Source: Achatina immaculata
Lineage: Eukaryota; Mollusca; Gastropoda; Stylommatophora; Achatinidae
DNA length: 64,000 nt
Assembly: GCA_009760885.1 (NCBI GenBank)
Contig: CM019701.1
Span: 40,018,960-40,082,959, forward strand
Direction: 5' to 3'
Shown here: piece after piece, positions 1-11,408 of the stretch
Numbering within the stretch: the first letter of the stretch is position 1
How the letters are laid out: every line of letters starts with the position of its first letter
Notes under the pieces: model-generated
What the model saw: the letters and a program-made list of their open reading frames with translations, nothing else
Told to the model about the DNA's origin: nothing
The model's database searches: none
Position numbers and translations under genes: made by a program

Positions 1-959
1 GATTTAAGCAAACTGTAGCTGGCCTATGGTAAATCTCAATTTTGTTAATGAATTTTGTTGAATGTAACATTCTTGATCATCAAGATATCACTGATATTTT
101 TAGAATTACTGAGAAAACCTTGTTAACAGATAGAAGTAGCTTTCCGTTATGGAAAAAAGGACAGTCTCGGACATACACTGGAAGCAGCGGCATGTTTTCA
201 CAATATGAAACGGTTCTGACAGTTTCACAAAGAGGAAAAAAGAAAAGTTCTGTGCACTTATAGCCTCTGTTTTACAGCATTTCTTAATCTCTGTTGCGTG
301 TATCTGTCAGGGGCGGCGACTATGTGGACATTGTCGCTCAACAAAGGCAGATACTCCTCTTTGTTGACTCTGCCACGATAGGAGCCACCTCTAGAAACAT
401 GGATGACAGAATCTAGAGAGGCGAATGTAGAAAGATTCCTGTTTTAACTCTGTCTCTTGGCACGTGCTAACGACGAGCACAGCCTCATATTTAAAAAATA
501 CGTCAAACTCTAGCTCGGTCGTCGATCTTCTCTCCTTTTCCTGAAATCCCGCTGAGACCTGAAGTCCGGTTCAGTTATCAATCACATAACCAAGATCGTT
601 TCTTAGGAAGGACCGTCATCCATGCACTGCGCACACACATGTTAGTGCCCCGATCTCTTCTTCGCTATCTCCTTCAGCGTGCAGTAACAGACTATACTAG
701 TTCTTTGTTTCTAGACATCCGTCTGGAGCTCTTTTTCGCCAACGCAAGTTCCACCACCAACTACTTCATACTTGACAACGACGCCTATTCATAGTTGTCG
801 GTGAAGTCCTTAGTTTGACCAGCTTATCTTTATAGCACTGATGATATCTACTCGATCCATGGTCTGCCCTTCCTCCGTGACGTTAATCACGCCTCCCCCT
901 TGCTAAATGTGTGATGATGCAAGCTTGATTAAGCTACAACACACGAGCAGCCTAGTACA
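1..959. other. Presumed gene A intron, nothing recognised
   Basis: No exon with good borders and cadherin character was found upstream of 2232. Short stretches (300-700) have few stops in places but match no family I can name. Confidence 0.4.
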
Positions 960-1365
960 ACTCTTTTATAACAAAACACTAAAAGTGCTTTTTCACAAGC
1001 CTGTCCACTTCTAAAGCAAATTAAACCTTAGATAAATTCAGTTCTAAAGTAGACTAAACCTTACATAATTCCAGTTCTAAAGCAAACTAAACCTTGCATA
1101 AATCCAGTTCTATAGCAAACTAAACCTTAGATAAATTCAGTACTAAAGTAAATTAAGCCTTAGATAAATCCAGTTCTAAAGAAAACTAAGGCTTAGATAA
1201 ATCCAGTTCTAAAGAAAACTAAGTTAAAAAAGTAAAGGTAATCCTGTCATGCCTTAGAGGCACATAGGAAAGAAAACTAACCCTTAGATAAATCCAGTTC
1301 TAAAGAAAACTAAATCTTAGAAAAATCCAGTTCTAAAGAAAACCAAACCTTAGATAAATACTGCT
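960..1365. repeat. Degenerate tandem repeat of about 33 nt
   Basis: Units of AAACTAAACCTTAGATAAAT then CCAGTTCTAAAG, about ten copies, interrupted near 1220-1270. It lies upstream of the first gene A exon, presumably intronic. Confidence 0.8.
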
Positions 1366-1921
1366 GAAAGGCGTCCACAACGTAAAGGAGCGTTATCATT
1401 TCTGCATCTTTGTCGCTTCAACAGATTCTCACAGCGTCTTCTCTGAAAGAGGATTTCAGCAACTGGTCTATGCTCTACGTAGCACTAAGCTGACCGACGG
1501 GCAGCTAAGAAACAAACCACCGTCTGTAGCCCAAGAAGCCGCCCCGCCGCTGTCTATTCTTCTGCCATATTGACTAAGAGGATCGTTGACAATCTCAAGA
1601 ATAACTGAATTATTGAATAGTAGGATAGATTGTATGTTTATCGAACGGTAACCATTATATAGAACATAAGAGCAGTGCAGCGGCTGGGAAACTAACTTTT
1701 ATGTGAAGTAGTTCAAATAGTTGCAGACACGTAGGATTTTTTTAAATGGGGTACAGAATCAGCAACGGTAAGGAAGCTGAGCCATGAAAGATGAAGTCCT
1801 GGAGATTAAAACATTTAAAACTGATGAGCTTATATTGTAAATACTGGGTTAACGTCAAATATATGATGGCTGGTCCCATTAATAAATAAAAGCACAACGC
1901 TGTTTAGGACATGCGTGATCA

Positions 1922-2190
1922 TTCACTCATTTGCATGTCCCTTGCGTAACTTTGCCTCCCTAACAGCACTCCTGTAGGCCTCTCGGTTATGAGCAAGATA
2001 GCTCTGCTGCTGATGCATCCATTTGCAGATCATCATCGATGTCTTGCAGCCATCTTCGCCTTGGTCTTCCTCTCTTTCTTTTTTTCCCCATTATGTACCC
2101 TTCCAAGACGGTCTTCTCTAGATTATCATGACGTTTAATGTGTCCAAAATATTTAAATTTTCTCTCTTTGACCCTCTTTACTAGCCAGAC
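1922..2190 (-). mobile_element. LINE 3' end (family 1), minus strand
   Basis: The reverse strand encodes a C-terminal LINE segment (KYFGHIKRHDNLEKTVL, GRP-R-RWLQDI, DLQMDASAAGHLAHN) with frame breaks. Better copies of the same family are at 27915-28740 and 43815-44300. Confidence 0.7.
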
Positions 2191-2231
2191 ACATGCATGA
2201 TGACATAAATATTAATTTGATTATGACGCAG

Positions 2232-2676
2232 GTACCATCCCGGAAGAGAACAGCGGGAAGAGTTATAGTCTGGAGGTCAGAGGCAAGGACGGAGGCAGCC
2301 CACAGAGGACGTGCATGGGAACAGTCGTGGTCTCCTACCAGATAGTCACAACCACCAGTACCACGACAACCACCACTACCACCACAACGACTACCACGGC
2401 GCCTACGTCGACAACTGCCGCTCCAAGCACCAGCATCTGGGACAACACAGCTTTCGTGGCCATATTTGCCATCCTGATGTCCCTTCTCATCCTGGGTTTG
2501 CTGGTGGGGTTGTATTTCCTGTTGCGGGCGTGCGGGCTGTTCGGTGGGCTGGGCACCCTGACGAAAGTGGCCCCGGCTGCGGCTGCTGCTGAAGCTGCTG
2601 AAGAAGCTGGGGAAGCCGTGGCAAGTCAGGGTTTGTGTGGCCCCAACAACGGCTGTGGAAACTTCTGCTGTCCCAG
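2232..2676 (+). CDS. Gene A: exon with end of last cadherin repeat, Thr stalk, membrane span and proximal tail
   Basis: Internal exon of a cadherin-like adhesion protein whose 5' part lies before this window. It follows an AG acceptor (2230-2231) and ends at a GT donor at 2677; it enters with two bases completing a codon and leaves with two bases (AG). In order it encodes the end of a cadherin repeat (YSLEVRGKDGGSPQ, then GTVVVSYQ, the last strand), a stalk that is almost all threonine (about 2341-2430), a strongly hydrophobic membrane span (AFVAIFAILMSLLILGLLVG, about 2450-2530), then an Ala/Glu-rich segment and a Cys-rich segment ending NFCCPR. The order matches the stalk and span of gene B, so the two are paralogues. 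The role inferred from the family is calcium-dependent cell-cell recognition. If the donor is not used, translation stops at 2696-2698. Confidence 0.75.
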
Positions 2677-2776
2677 GTCAGATATGCTTACCTTTTAGAT
2701 ACACTTCTCTGTCTCTGCTCATAGTTTCTATTCTAATATCATCAACATAAATGGCTTTGTTATAGCAACAACATAT

Positions 2777-2990
2777 GTTGATGAGAAGAAATGATCAGAG
2801 AATCCCAAAATAAGCTATCAAGTGGAACACAACAGGCCGAAGAAAAAGAGGCAGACCGCGTGAAACTCTGAAGAGGACATTGTTAAGAGAGGCCAAATTA
2901 ACAGGCATAAAATCCTTTGATGAGGTTGAAAGACTCGCCGAAGACAGGAAAAATTGGCGAACTACTTTGCGAGCCCTATGTGACGTTTAA
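2777..2990 (+). mobile_element. LINE 3' end (family 2)
   Basis: Encodes GRRKRGRPRETLKRTLLREA, then KSFDEVERLAEDRKNWRTTL, ending RALCDV and TAA at 2988-2990. It closely matches 61826-62074. It sits in the gene A intron 100 bp after the transmembrane exon. Confidence 0.75.
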
Positions 2991-3216
2991 CAGTACGGGA
3001 ATGATATAATATAAAATAGGAATATAGCAACAACAACAAAAAATGTCTACATAACATAAAAAATAACTTGTGCTGTTATTATTTTCTTGTGTATCTTTGT
3101 GATTCAAATTTTAAACTGCAATGCACTCTTAACTAACTTGAGGGGGGGGGGAATTTTTTTTTGCTGTAAACTTGTTTGTATGGCTTAGGATTTGATAACA
3201 TAAGACATTAATCTTA

Positions 3217-3310
3217 CATGCATCCCGCTCCGTCAGCGTCACATAGGGCTCACAGTGTATCCTCGCCTTAAGTCTCTATTCTCTGCGAGCTTCTATATCT
3301 CATCAAGTGA
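3217..3310 (-). mobile_element. LINE family 2 fragment, minus strand
   Basis: GTCACATAGGGCTCACAG and CTCTGCGAGCTTC are the reverse of the ALCDV* end and the RLAE segment of family 2. Confidence 0.5.
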
Positions 3311-3689
3311 GACATTAATGAATTTTTTTTCAATTCGTATATTATTCTTCCACCTTTCCAGTAGCAACATTTATTTAAGCAAATTTAACTGCACAAAGAT
3401 AAGTATCTCAAAGATGTGTATGTTTTATAGTTTCCAGTATCTGAAACTGTTAATGTAGAATTGTAATATTGGTTCCTGCAGAACATTTATCATGAATTTC
3501 GACATGAAATATTCTTCTCATGGACCACTGAGATTTGATTGTCAACATTTAAGCTGGAACATTCCTACTGTTAGAACTTTTATTTTTATCTTGGTCAGAT
3601 TTTGGTTGTCTTTCAGAAGCCCCCAAAGTTCAGTTCACAATCTACCTTTTACTGTTTTCTCTCCCTGTTTTCTCCACGTCTGAACAGTT

Positions 3690-5552
3690 CATAGCCCATC
3701 TTTTACTGTTTTCTCTCCTTGTTTTCTCCACTTCTGAAGAATTCACAGTCTATCTTTTACTGTTTTCTCCACGTCTGAACAATTCACAGTCTATTTTTTA
3801 CTGCTTTCTCTCCCTGTTTTCTCCACGTCTGAACAGTTCACAGTCCATCTTTTACTGTTTTCTCTCCTTGTTTTCTCCACTTCTGAAGAATTCACAGTCC
3901 ATCTTTTACTGTTTTCTCTCCCTGTTTTCTCCACTTCTGAACAATTCACAGTCCATCTTTTACTGTTTTCTCTCCCTGTTTTCTCCACGTCTGAACAGAT
4001 CACAGTCCATCTTTTACTGTTTTCTCTCCCTGTTTTCTCCACGTCTGAACAGATCACAGTCCATCTTTTACTGTTTTCTCTCCCTGTTTTCTCCACGTCT
4101 GAACAGATCACAGTCCATCTTTTACTGTTTTCTCTCCCTGTTTTCTCCACTTCTGAACAATTCACAGTCCATCTTTTACTGTTTTCTCTCCCTGTTTTCT
4201 CCACTTCTGAACAATTCACAGTCCATCTTTTACTGTTTTCTCTCCCTGTTTTCTCCACTTCTGAACAATTCACAATCCATCTTTTACTGTTTTCTCTCCC
4301 TGTTTTCTCCACATCTGAACAGTTCACAGTCCATCTTTTACTGTTTTACTGTTTTCCTCTCCCTGTTTTCTCCACGTCTGAACAATCACAGTCCATCTTT
4401 TACTGTTTTACTGTTTTCTCTCTCCCTGTTTTCTCCACGTCTGAACAGATCACAGTCCATCTTTTACTGTTTTCTCTCCCTGTTTTCTCCACGTCTGAAC
4501 AGATCACAGTCCATCTTTTACTGTTTTACTGCTTTCTCTCCCTGTTTTCTCCACGTCTGAACAGATCACAGTCCATCTTTTACTGTTTTACTGTTTTCTC
4601 TCCCTGTTTTCTCCCTGTTTTCCTCCACGTCTGAACAGATCACAGTCCATCTTTTACTGTTTTCTCTCCCTGTTTTCTCCACGTCTGAACAGATCACAGT
4701 CCATCTTTTACTGTTTTACTGTTTTCTCTCCCTGTTTTCTCCACGTCTGAACAGATCACAGTCCATCTTTTACTGTTTTACTGTTTTCTATCCCTGTTTT
4801 CTCCACGTCTGAACAGATCACAGTCCATCTTTTACTGTTTTACTGTTTTCTCTCCCTGTTTTCTCCACGTCTGAACAGATCACAGTCCATCTTTTACTGT
4901 TTTACTGTTTTCTCTCCCTGTTTTCTCCACGTCTGAACAGATCACAGTCCATCTTTTACTGTTTTACTGTTTTCTCTCCCTGTTTTCTCCACGTCTGAAC
5001 AGATCACAGTCCATCTTTTACTGCTTTCTCTCCCTGTTTTCTCCACGTCTGAACAGATCACAGTCCATCTTTTACTGTTTTCTCTCCCTGTTTTCTCCAC
5101 GTCTGAACAGATCACAGTCCATCTTTTACTGTTTTCTCTCCCTGTTTTCTCCACTTCTGAACAATTCACAGTCCATCTTTTACTGTTTTCTCTCCCTGTT
5201 TTCTCCACTTCTGAACAATTCACAATCCATCTTTTACTGTTTTCTCTCCCTGTTTTCTCCACGTCTGAACAGATCACAGTCCATCTTTTACTGTTTTACT
5301 GTTTTCTCTCCCTGTTTTCTCCACGTCTGAACAGATCACAGTCCATCTTTTACTGTTTTCTCTCCCTGTTTTCTCCACGTCTGAACAGATCACAGTCCAT
5401 CTTTTACTGTTTTACTGTTTTCTCTCCTTGTTTTCTCCACTTCTGAACAATTCACAGTCCATCTTTTACTGTTTTCTCTCCTTGTTTTCTCCACGTCTGA
5501 ACAATTCACAATCCATCTTTTACTGTTTTACTGTTTTCTCTCCCTGTTTTAT
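3690..5552. repeat. 54-nt minisatellite, pyrimidine-rich and 3' splice-site-like
   Basis: About 34 units of TTTACTGTTTTCTCTCCCTG, TTTTCTCCACGTCTGAACAG, ATCACAGTCCATCT (54 nt; variants carry an extra TTTTACTG). Each unit resembles a polypyrimidine tract ending in CAG. It lies in the gene A intron between 2677 and 7817. Because 54 is a multiple of three, long artefactual open frames with 18-residue repeats occur on both strands. Confidence 0.95.
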
Positions 5553-6469
5553 TTGCATTTGAAATGATTTATCTGTGGTTAATAGATGGTTAATAGATTG
5601 TTAATACATCGAACACTTCAGTATCATCAGACTTTGTACCAGCAAGTGTTGGAGGTCGTGCTACCTCACAGATCTCGTTCCTTGATGTTCTCTGTCAGTT
5701 CAGCTTTGACGTTTCATTATGTCACTGCTTTATACTGGCTTTTATTTGGATTCTTCTTCTGTGATATAGCCATTGTTTCTGCTTCCTCGGTATTTAGGGC
5801 GATGTATTTCTTTCCATTTTTTGTACCGTTATATATGATAATTTCTATAGGCTCCTTAATTCTTGGCTGTTGGTACTGCATCACCTACATATCTTAGATT
5901 GTTTACGTTGTAGCCTGCAACTGAATTCCTGGGTTTAGTTTTGATTTCTCGCGAGTTATTGTCGCCGTGTAATGAGAACAATTCTCGTGAAAGGACACAT
6001 CTTTATCGAATTCCTTGCTTTATCATTTGATAGTCGCCTAGCATATTTTCTACACTAACGGTTGCGTCTTGATTCCAGTATATTGTATTATTGTCAGATA
6101 TTTGCCGTCAATATTTGTATCCTTCAATATATTCACGTTTTCATCATGCTGGTATAGTTTTTGAAGTACGAGTACATATAAATCTTTCAGTAAGTCTATA
6201 ATTTTGCAGTTTAATATTTTCTACTTTTTAAAAAAATTATCGTATTGCATCAGCTTAAAACTTAAAACCTGAGACAGAGATTAGATTCATACGTCTCCTC
6301 ACAGTGTCTTCCCATGTTTTCTTCGCTTTGTTCTTGTGTCTGTACAAAAGTTCGCAAGATGGCGGTGTTGAAAGCCAAAGCTCCTAGTTTTACTGACATA
6401 GTTTTATTGTTGTGTGTTCAATAGCCACCAAAAAAAAAAAAACAAAAAACAAAAAAAAAATCTGCATTC

Positions 6470-6720
6470 GACTCCGCCTTGGTCTTCTTCTTCTTCTTCT
6501 TTTTCTTCTTCTTCTGCTTTGCGCTGCTGCTACACTCCGATCCATTCCGGGTCATTATTTGCAGACATGTCTCCATTCCTCTCCGTTCTTGATCTTTTCT
6601 TGCCAGTTGTTGATTCCCAGAGCGCGTATATCTTCTTCTAGGTTGTCTCGCCATCGTTGTCTAGATCTACCTCCTGGTCTGTTCCGTTTCATCACTTCTA
6701 TTTAGGCAAACTTTGTTTGC
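6470..6720 (-). mobile_element. LINE 3' end with GAA tail (family 3), copy 1
   Basis: The reverse strand reads VMKRNRPGGRSRQRWRDNLE, EDIRALGINNWQEKIKN and EEWRHVCK, the C-terminus of a non-LTR retrotransposon, followed by a (GAA)n-like tail (6487-6515). It is duplicated at 8155-8400; a third relic lies at about 14500-14650. Confidence 0.7.
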
Positions 6721-6846
6721 CAGTCCACCTTCATTATCTGTAAATGCCCGAACTTGTCTGGTTTTTTTATCATAATGGCTGTTACAAGCGGAAAACTAAC
6801 CTTTTTTTTCTTTCTCTTCTATATGATTTTTAAAATATATCCTGTG

Positions 6847-7195
6847 TTTATCCATCGGATTTCTGTTTTTAGATGATCCTGCGTCTATCCATTGGATTTC
6901 TGTTTTTAGATGATCCTGCGTCTATCCATGGATTTCTGTTTTTAGATGATCCTGCGTCTATCCATGGGATTTCTGTTTTTAGATGATCCTGCGTCTATCC
7001 ATTGGATTTCTGTTTTTAGATGATCCTGCGTCTATCCATGGGATTTCTGTTTTTAGATGATCCTGCGTCTATCCATGGGATTTCTGTTTTTAGATGATCC
7101 TGCGTTTATCCATGGGATTTCTGTTTTTAGATGATCCTGCGTCTATCCATGGGATTTCTGTTTTTAGATGATCCTGCGTCTATCCATTGGATTTC
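6847..7195. repeat. 37-nt minisatellite with acceptor-like TTTCTGTTTTTAG, array 1
   Basis: About nine units of ATTTCTGTTTTTAGATGATC, CTGCGTCTATCCATGGG, each with a T-rich tract ending TAG. It is repeated in the duplicated segment (8535-8885). Confidence 0.9.
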
Positions 7196-7817
7196 TGCTG
7201 CTATTTCGAAGAAAATGTTGTTAGTTTATAAAATCAGATTCTTTAGCTTGCTACGTTACAGTTTAAACACTATATGTGCATATTCTTTCACGTCTTTTTC
7301 TGTTGTTTAGGCAACATGTGTCTGAGTATGCTCTTATAAACATATACCCGTATTTAAAGAAGCATACATGAATGCTGAATCTTTGTAATGTACAGGCAGT
7401 TCCAAGAATACTAGCAAGCTCAGTCCCTAAGTCTGTTCGAACTCGAAATTTGTACTAAGTCGGAATAGTCAGTTTTACGGTTCTTGTGTAAGGCTAGGTA
7501 GTTACATTTTTTCTCGGTTTATAGTTTACATTGTACTTTTCTAAGCATAAAGAAAGCATTAAAGAAACCGTTGAATCGCTGAAGACGCCCAATGTTTTGT
7601 TGCGCGTCGTAAATAGCACTGATTTGTTGTTACGTACCATTGTAATTGTTAATATAATAGGTTTTGTGAGGGGGGGTGGGGTGGGGGGTGGGGGTGTTGT
7701 TCGTAACTACTGGTTGTACGTAAGATGGACGTTTGTAACTAGGGCAATGACTATATGTGATGAGATTCATGGATTTTACCAATTTCTTTTCTTTTCTTTT
7801 TTTTTTTGTTTCTCCAG

Positions 7818-7844
7818 ACCTCCACCACCGAAACCTGACAACTA
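7818..7844 (+). CDS. Gene A: 27-nt proline-rich microexon, copy 1
   Basis: Preceded by a long pyrimidine tract ending TTTCTCCAG and followed by the strong donor GTAAGTATG at 7845. It continues the AG overhang of the previous exon to give R-PPPPKPDN and leaves TA, which the exon at 12883 completes as Tyr. The Pro-Pro-Pro-Pro-Lys-Pro core looks like an SH3- or EVH1-type docking motif in the cytoplasmic tail (inference). An identical copy lies 1,691 bp downstream because the segment is tandemly duplicated. Joining copy 1 to copy 2 would create TA+A, a stop codon, so only one copy can be used in a full-length transcript. Confidence 0.65.
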
Positions 7845-8154
7845 GTAAGTATGACTGTTGTAAGTACGAGTACATATAAATCTTTCAGTAAGTCTATAAT
7901 TTTGCAGTTTAATATTTTCTACTTTTTAAAAAAATTATCGTATTGCATCAGCTTAAAACTTAAAACCTGAGACAGAGATTAGATTCATACGTCTCCTCAC
8001 AGTGTCTTCCCATGTTTTCTTCGCTTTGTTCTTGTGTCTGTACAAAAGTTCGCAAGATGGCGGTGTTGAAAGCCAAAGCTCCTAGTTTTACTGACATAGT
8101 TTTTTGTTGTGTTCAATAGCCACCAAAAAAAAAAAACAAAAAACAAAAAAAAAA

Positions 8155-8400
8155 TCTGCATTCGACTCCGCCTTGGTCTTCTTCTTCTTCTTCTTTTTCT
8201 TCTTCTTCTGCTTTGCGCTGCTGCTACACTCCGATCCATTCCGGTCATTATTTGCAGACATGTCTCCATTCCTCTCCGTTCTTGATCTTTTCTTGCCAGT
8301 TGTTGATTCCCAGAGCGCGTATATCTTCTTCTAGGTTGTCTCGCCATCGTTGTCTAGATCTACCTCCTGGTCTGTTCCGTTTCATCACTTCTATTTAGGC
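8155..8400 (-). mobile_element. LINE 3' end with GAA tail (family 3), copy 2
   Basis: Copy of the 6470-6720 fragment carried by the 1.7-kb duplication, with a one-base difference near CATTCCGGTC. Confidence 0.7.
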
Positions 8401-8534
8401 AAACTTTGTTTGCCAGTCCACCTTCATTATCTGTAAATGCCCGAACTTGTCTGGTTTTTTTATCATAATGGCTGTTACAAGCGGAAAACTAACCTTTTTT
8501 TTCTTTCTCTTATGATTTTTAAAATATATCCTGT

Positions 8535-8885
8535 GTTTATCCATGGGATTTCTGTTTTTAGATGATCCTGCGTCTATCCATGGGATTTCTGTTTTTAGAT
8601 GATCCTGCGTCTATCCATGGGATTTCTGTTTTTAGATGATCCTGCGTCTATCCATGGGATTTCTGTTTTTAGATGATCCTGCGTCTATCCATTGGATTTC
8701 TGTTTTTAGATGATCCTGCGTCTATCCATGGGATTTCTGTTTTTAGATGATCCTGCGTCTATCCATGGGATTTCTGTTTTTAGATGATCCTGCGTTTATC
8801 CATGGGATTTCTGTTTTTAGATGATCCTGCGTCTATCCATGGGATTTCTGTTTTTAGATGATCCTGCGTCTATCCATTGGATTTC
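8535..8885. repeat. 37-nt minisatellite, array 2
   Basis: Copy of the 6847 array within the duplicated 1.7-kb segment, with about one more unit and mostly the CCATGGG variant. Confidence 0.9.
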
Positions 8886-9508
8886 TGCTGCTATTTCGAA
8901 GAAAATGTTGTTAGTTTATAAAATCAGATTCTTTAGCTTGCTACGTTACAGTTTAAACACTATATGTGCATATTCTTTCACGTCTTTTTCTGTTGTTTAG
9001 GCAACATGTGTCTGAGTATGCTCTTATAAACATATACCCGTATTTAAAGAAGCATACACGAATGCTGAATCTTTGTAATGTACAGGCAGTTCCAAGAATA
9101 CTAGCAAGCTCAGTCCCTAAGTCTGTTCGAAACTCGAAATTTGTACTAAGTCGGAATAGTCAGTTTTACGGTTCTTGTGTAAGGCTAGGTAGTTACATTT
9201 TTTCTCGGTTTATAGTTTACATTGTACTTTTCTAAGCATAAAGAAAGCATTAAAGAAACCGTTGAATCGCTGAAGACGCCCAATGTTTTGTTGCGCGTCG
9301 TAAATAGCACTGATTTGTTGTTACGTACCATTGTAATTGTTAATATAATAGGTTTTGTGAGGGGGGGTGGGGTGGGGGGTGGGGGTGTTGTTCGTAACTA
9401 CTGGTTGTACGTAAGATGGACGTTTGTAACTAGGGCAATGACTATATGTGATGAGATTCATGGATTTTACCAATTTCTTTTCTTTTCTTTTTTTTTTTGT
9501 TTCTCCAG

Positions 9509-9535
9509 ACCTCCACCACCGAAACCTGACAACTA
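9509..9535 (+). CDS. Gene A: 27-nt proline-rich microexon, copy 2
   Basis: Identical in sequence, acceptor and donor to the copy at 7818, and produced by the 1.7-kb tandem duplication. It encodes PPPPKPDN in the same phases. Its donor at 9536 is also the first unit of a 15-nt minisatellite that repeats GTAAGTATG about 24 times. It could be a mutually exclusive alternative to copy 1 or a redundant exon. Confidence 0.6.
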
Positions 9536-9897
9536 GTAAGTATGACTGTTGTAAGTATGATTGTTGTAAGTATGAATTCTGTAAGTATGATTGTTGTAAG
9601 TATGATTTTTGTAAGTATGAATTCTGTAAGTATGATTGCTGTAAGTATGATGTTGTAAGTATGATTGCTGTAAGTATGATTGATGTAGGTATGATTGTTG
9701 TAAGCATGATTGTTGTAAGTATGATTGATGTAAGTATGATTGCTGTAAGTATGATTGGTGTAGTTATGATTGCTGTAAGTATGATTGATGTAAGTATGAT
9801 TGTTGTAAGTATGATTTCTGTAAGTATGATTGATGTAAGTATGATTGGTGTAGTTATGATTGTTGTAAGTATGATTGATGTAAGTATGATTGTTGTA
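9536..9897 (+). repeat. 15-nt minisatellite of 5' splice sites
   Basis: About 24 units of GTAAGTATGATTGNT. The first unit is the actual donor of the microexon ending at 9535. Nearly every unit retains GTAAGTATG, a near-perfect match to U1 snRNA. Four more units are at 11409-11462. Confidence 0.9.
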
Positions 9898-9914
9898 GTC
9901 TTGGCACTAGTATA

Positions 9915-10560
9915 GCTGACGCAGTAGAACGAAATGACGACCGCTATAAAACTGGTTCTACTAATAAAGTAGACAGAATTGCATCTTTCAGTTTTACACA
10001 CAAAAAAAGACAGAAAGAGTGAGGAAATTGGACAGAAACAAGAATGGCAGAAGGTAAGACGAGTATAAATGAAGAACGCGCAACAATCCAATATTTCGGC
10101 GAAAACAAATGTTTTTCTTACTTCTGTTAGCTGCGCCATGTGGGCAGCTTTTGTTTAGGTCATGTGTCCGATGGAAGCAACCTGGGGGCATCTGCCTTAA
10201 AACGCCATGTTGTTACGTATTACCTTTACCTCTTTTCTCAACCAGTCGCCTACTTCCATTTTGTATTTACCTACGTATGTCTGAAAGCATTTTGTGCCGG
10301 TCTTTCTTACAAGGATGCCAAAAGAAAAAAAAAAGATATCAATGTTTAATTTTTCACTTCCTTTTCATGTTTTCATCTGTTATGTTGTTTTTTTAATGCG
10401 ATTCTTGAAAAAGACTTGCCGAAATATTCCATTGTTGTATGTTCTTCTTTTATACGAGCTCATCTCACTTTCTGTTATTCTTGTTTCTGCCCAGTTGCCT
10501 GGCTCTTTCTGTCTATTTGGTAAAAGTGAACCATAGCCTTCTGTTTATCTCAGATACAGC
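9915..10560. mobile_element. Inverted pair of Penelope 3' ends (deleted element)
   Basis: 9915-10110 is a minus-strand Penelope 3' UTR (TAAAACTGGTT near its left end, CCAATATTTCGGCG near its right) and about 10400-10560 is a plus-strand 3' UTR (GCCGAAATATTCC, then GTTGTATGTTCTT). It has the same outward-facing order as the 15-20 kb palindrome but no coding core. The duplicated copy is at 11478-12125. Confidence 0.65.
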
Positions 10561-10719
10561 AAAGATTTCTTCTCACAAGAGATAGCTTTGGATGATGTTG
10601 CCTGCGATTATCATGGTGACTGCAGATTTCCCTTAAGCTTTGATTGACAGAAACTGAGCAATGGATTGACTGGGTGAATCACTTGGCTGAGCCCTTAAAT
10701 AAAAGCATTAAACAGGCAT

Positions 10720-10964
10720 GAGATGCTATTTTTGTGCTACAGAGAGGCACTGAGGAAGCACATACTATTCAGGGTAACATTGTTCAGGACAAAAAGGGAC
10801 ACAAGTTTTCTGTTGTACCTATCTCCCTGGAACTACGAACACGATGTTCTTTGCAATAGATGCGGTGATGATGTTGAGGCACAGCGTGATATCGAATTGG
10901 GAGTGAGTCGAGATGGCTGCTTCTCAGTCTCTGTGTGGAGCTGCCATGCAGAAGAAGTATTCAG
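10720..10964 (-). mobile_element. LINE 3'-end relic (family 4)
   Basis: Contains GATGTTGAGGCACAGCG, shared with 54800-55150 and, on the opposite strand, 49560-49830. The family encodes VPVV-x-GA-type and TALCLNTFTASAEK-like C-termini on the strand that ends in a GAA tail. Duplicated at 12284-12541. Confidence 0.45.
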
Positions 10965-11408
10965 TTCACTCCACGCGCGGCATTTGAAAAGTCAAGCCAG
11001 CAGTGACTTAACCTCTGGGACAAGCCGGTTCATGTATTTCACCCGATATGACTGCACTCAGGACGTGGCCGACCTCCAGACCAGAGGTGCCGTGATTTGA
11101 CTGTTTGCTTCGCTTTATTCTTTCAACCACCTTTTCCGCAGTGATGCTGCGCGGCAACCTCATTTGCAAATTTCTTCATTGGCCGGGAAGAGCACCGCTC
11201 CACGCACGGCAGCTGAAGATCTCGCCAAACAGCGGCAGATGAGCTACCAAACGTGACACTCATCTACCCTAAGTAACTGGTTTTCAGGCGCCAGATATTC
11301 GCCCTCGCCCCTTCTCCTGTCAGTTTAAACAGTTCTGCCACGGGAAGGCCAGGAGCTGGACTTGACTGCCAGAGGCTGTTTGTGGCGCATTTGCAGTCCT
11401 TAGAACCA
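10965..11408 (-). mobile_element. Truncated VNTR retroposon, copy A
   Basis: Matches only the unique 5' part of copies B and C on the minus strand (from TTCACTCCACGCGCGG to CCTTAGAACC). The VNTR and tail are missing. It sits between the two copies of the 1.56-kb duplication and abuts GTAAGTATG repeat units. Confidence 0.8.

Larger units (their letters stand above)
6166..9535. repeat. Tandem segmental duplication of about 1.7 kb containing the gene A microexon
   Basis: 6166-7863 and 7864 to about 9545 are near-identical direct copies (offset 1,698 bp at the left end, 1,691 at the microexon). Each holds a LINE 3' end with a GAA tail (minus strand), a 37-nt minisatellite, a G-rich tract and the 27-nt microexon with its acceptor. 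Copies differ by small indels and by minisatellite unit number. The junction lies inside the GTAAGTA donor repeat of microexon copy 1. Confidence 0.9.

Noticed and set aside
1390..1560. Possible hAT transposase C-terminus (VFSERGFQQL, RSTKLTDGQLRNK)
   Set aside because: The match to the hAT dimerisation pattern is short and partial, with no supporting domain nearby.
3791..5277. Long open frames on both strands with perfect 18-residue repeats
   Set aside because: They arise because the 54-nt minisatellite unit is a multiple of three. There is no domain, no start context, and both strands are equally open.
3690..9897. CRISPR array
   Set aside because: Units are contiguous without unique spacers, the genome is eukaryotic, and no cas genes are present.
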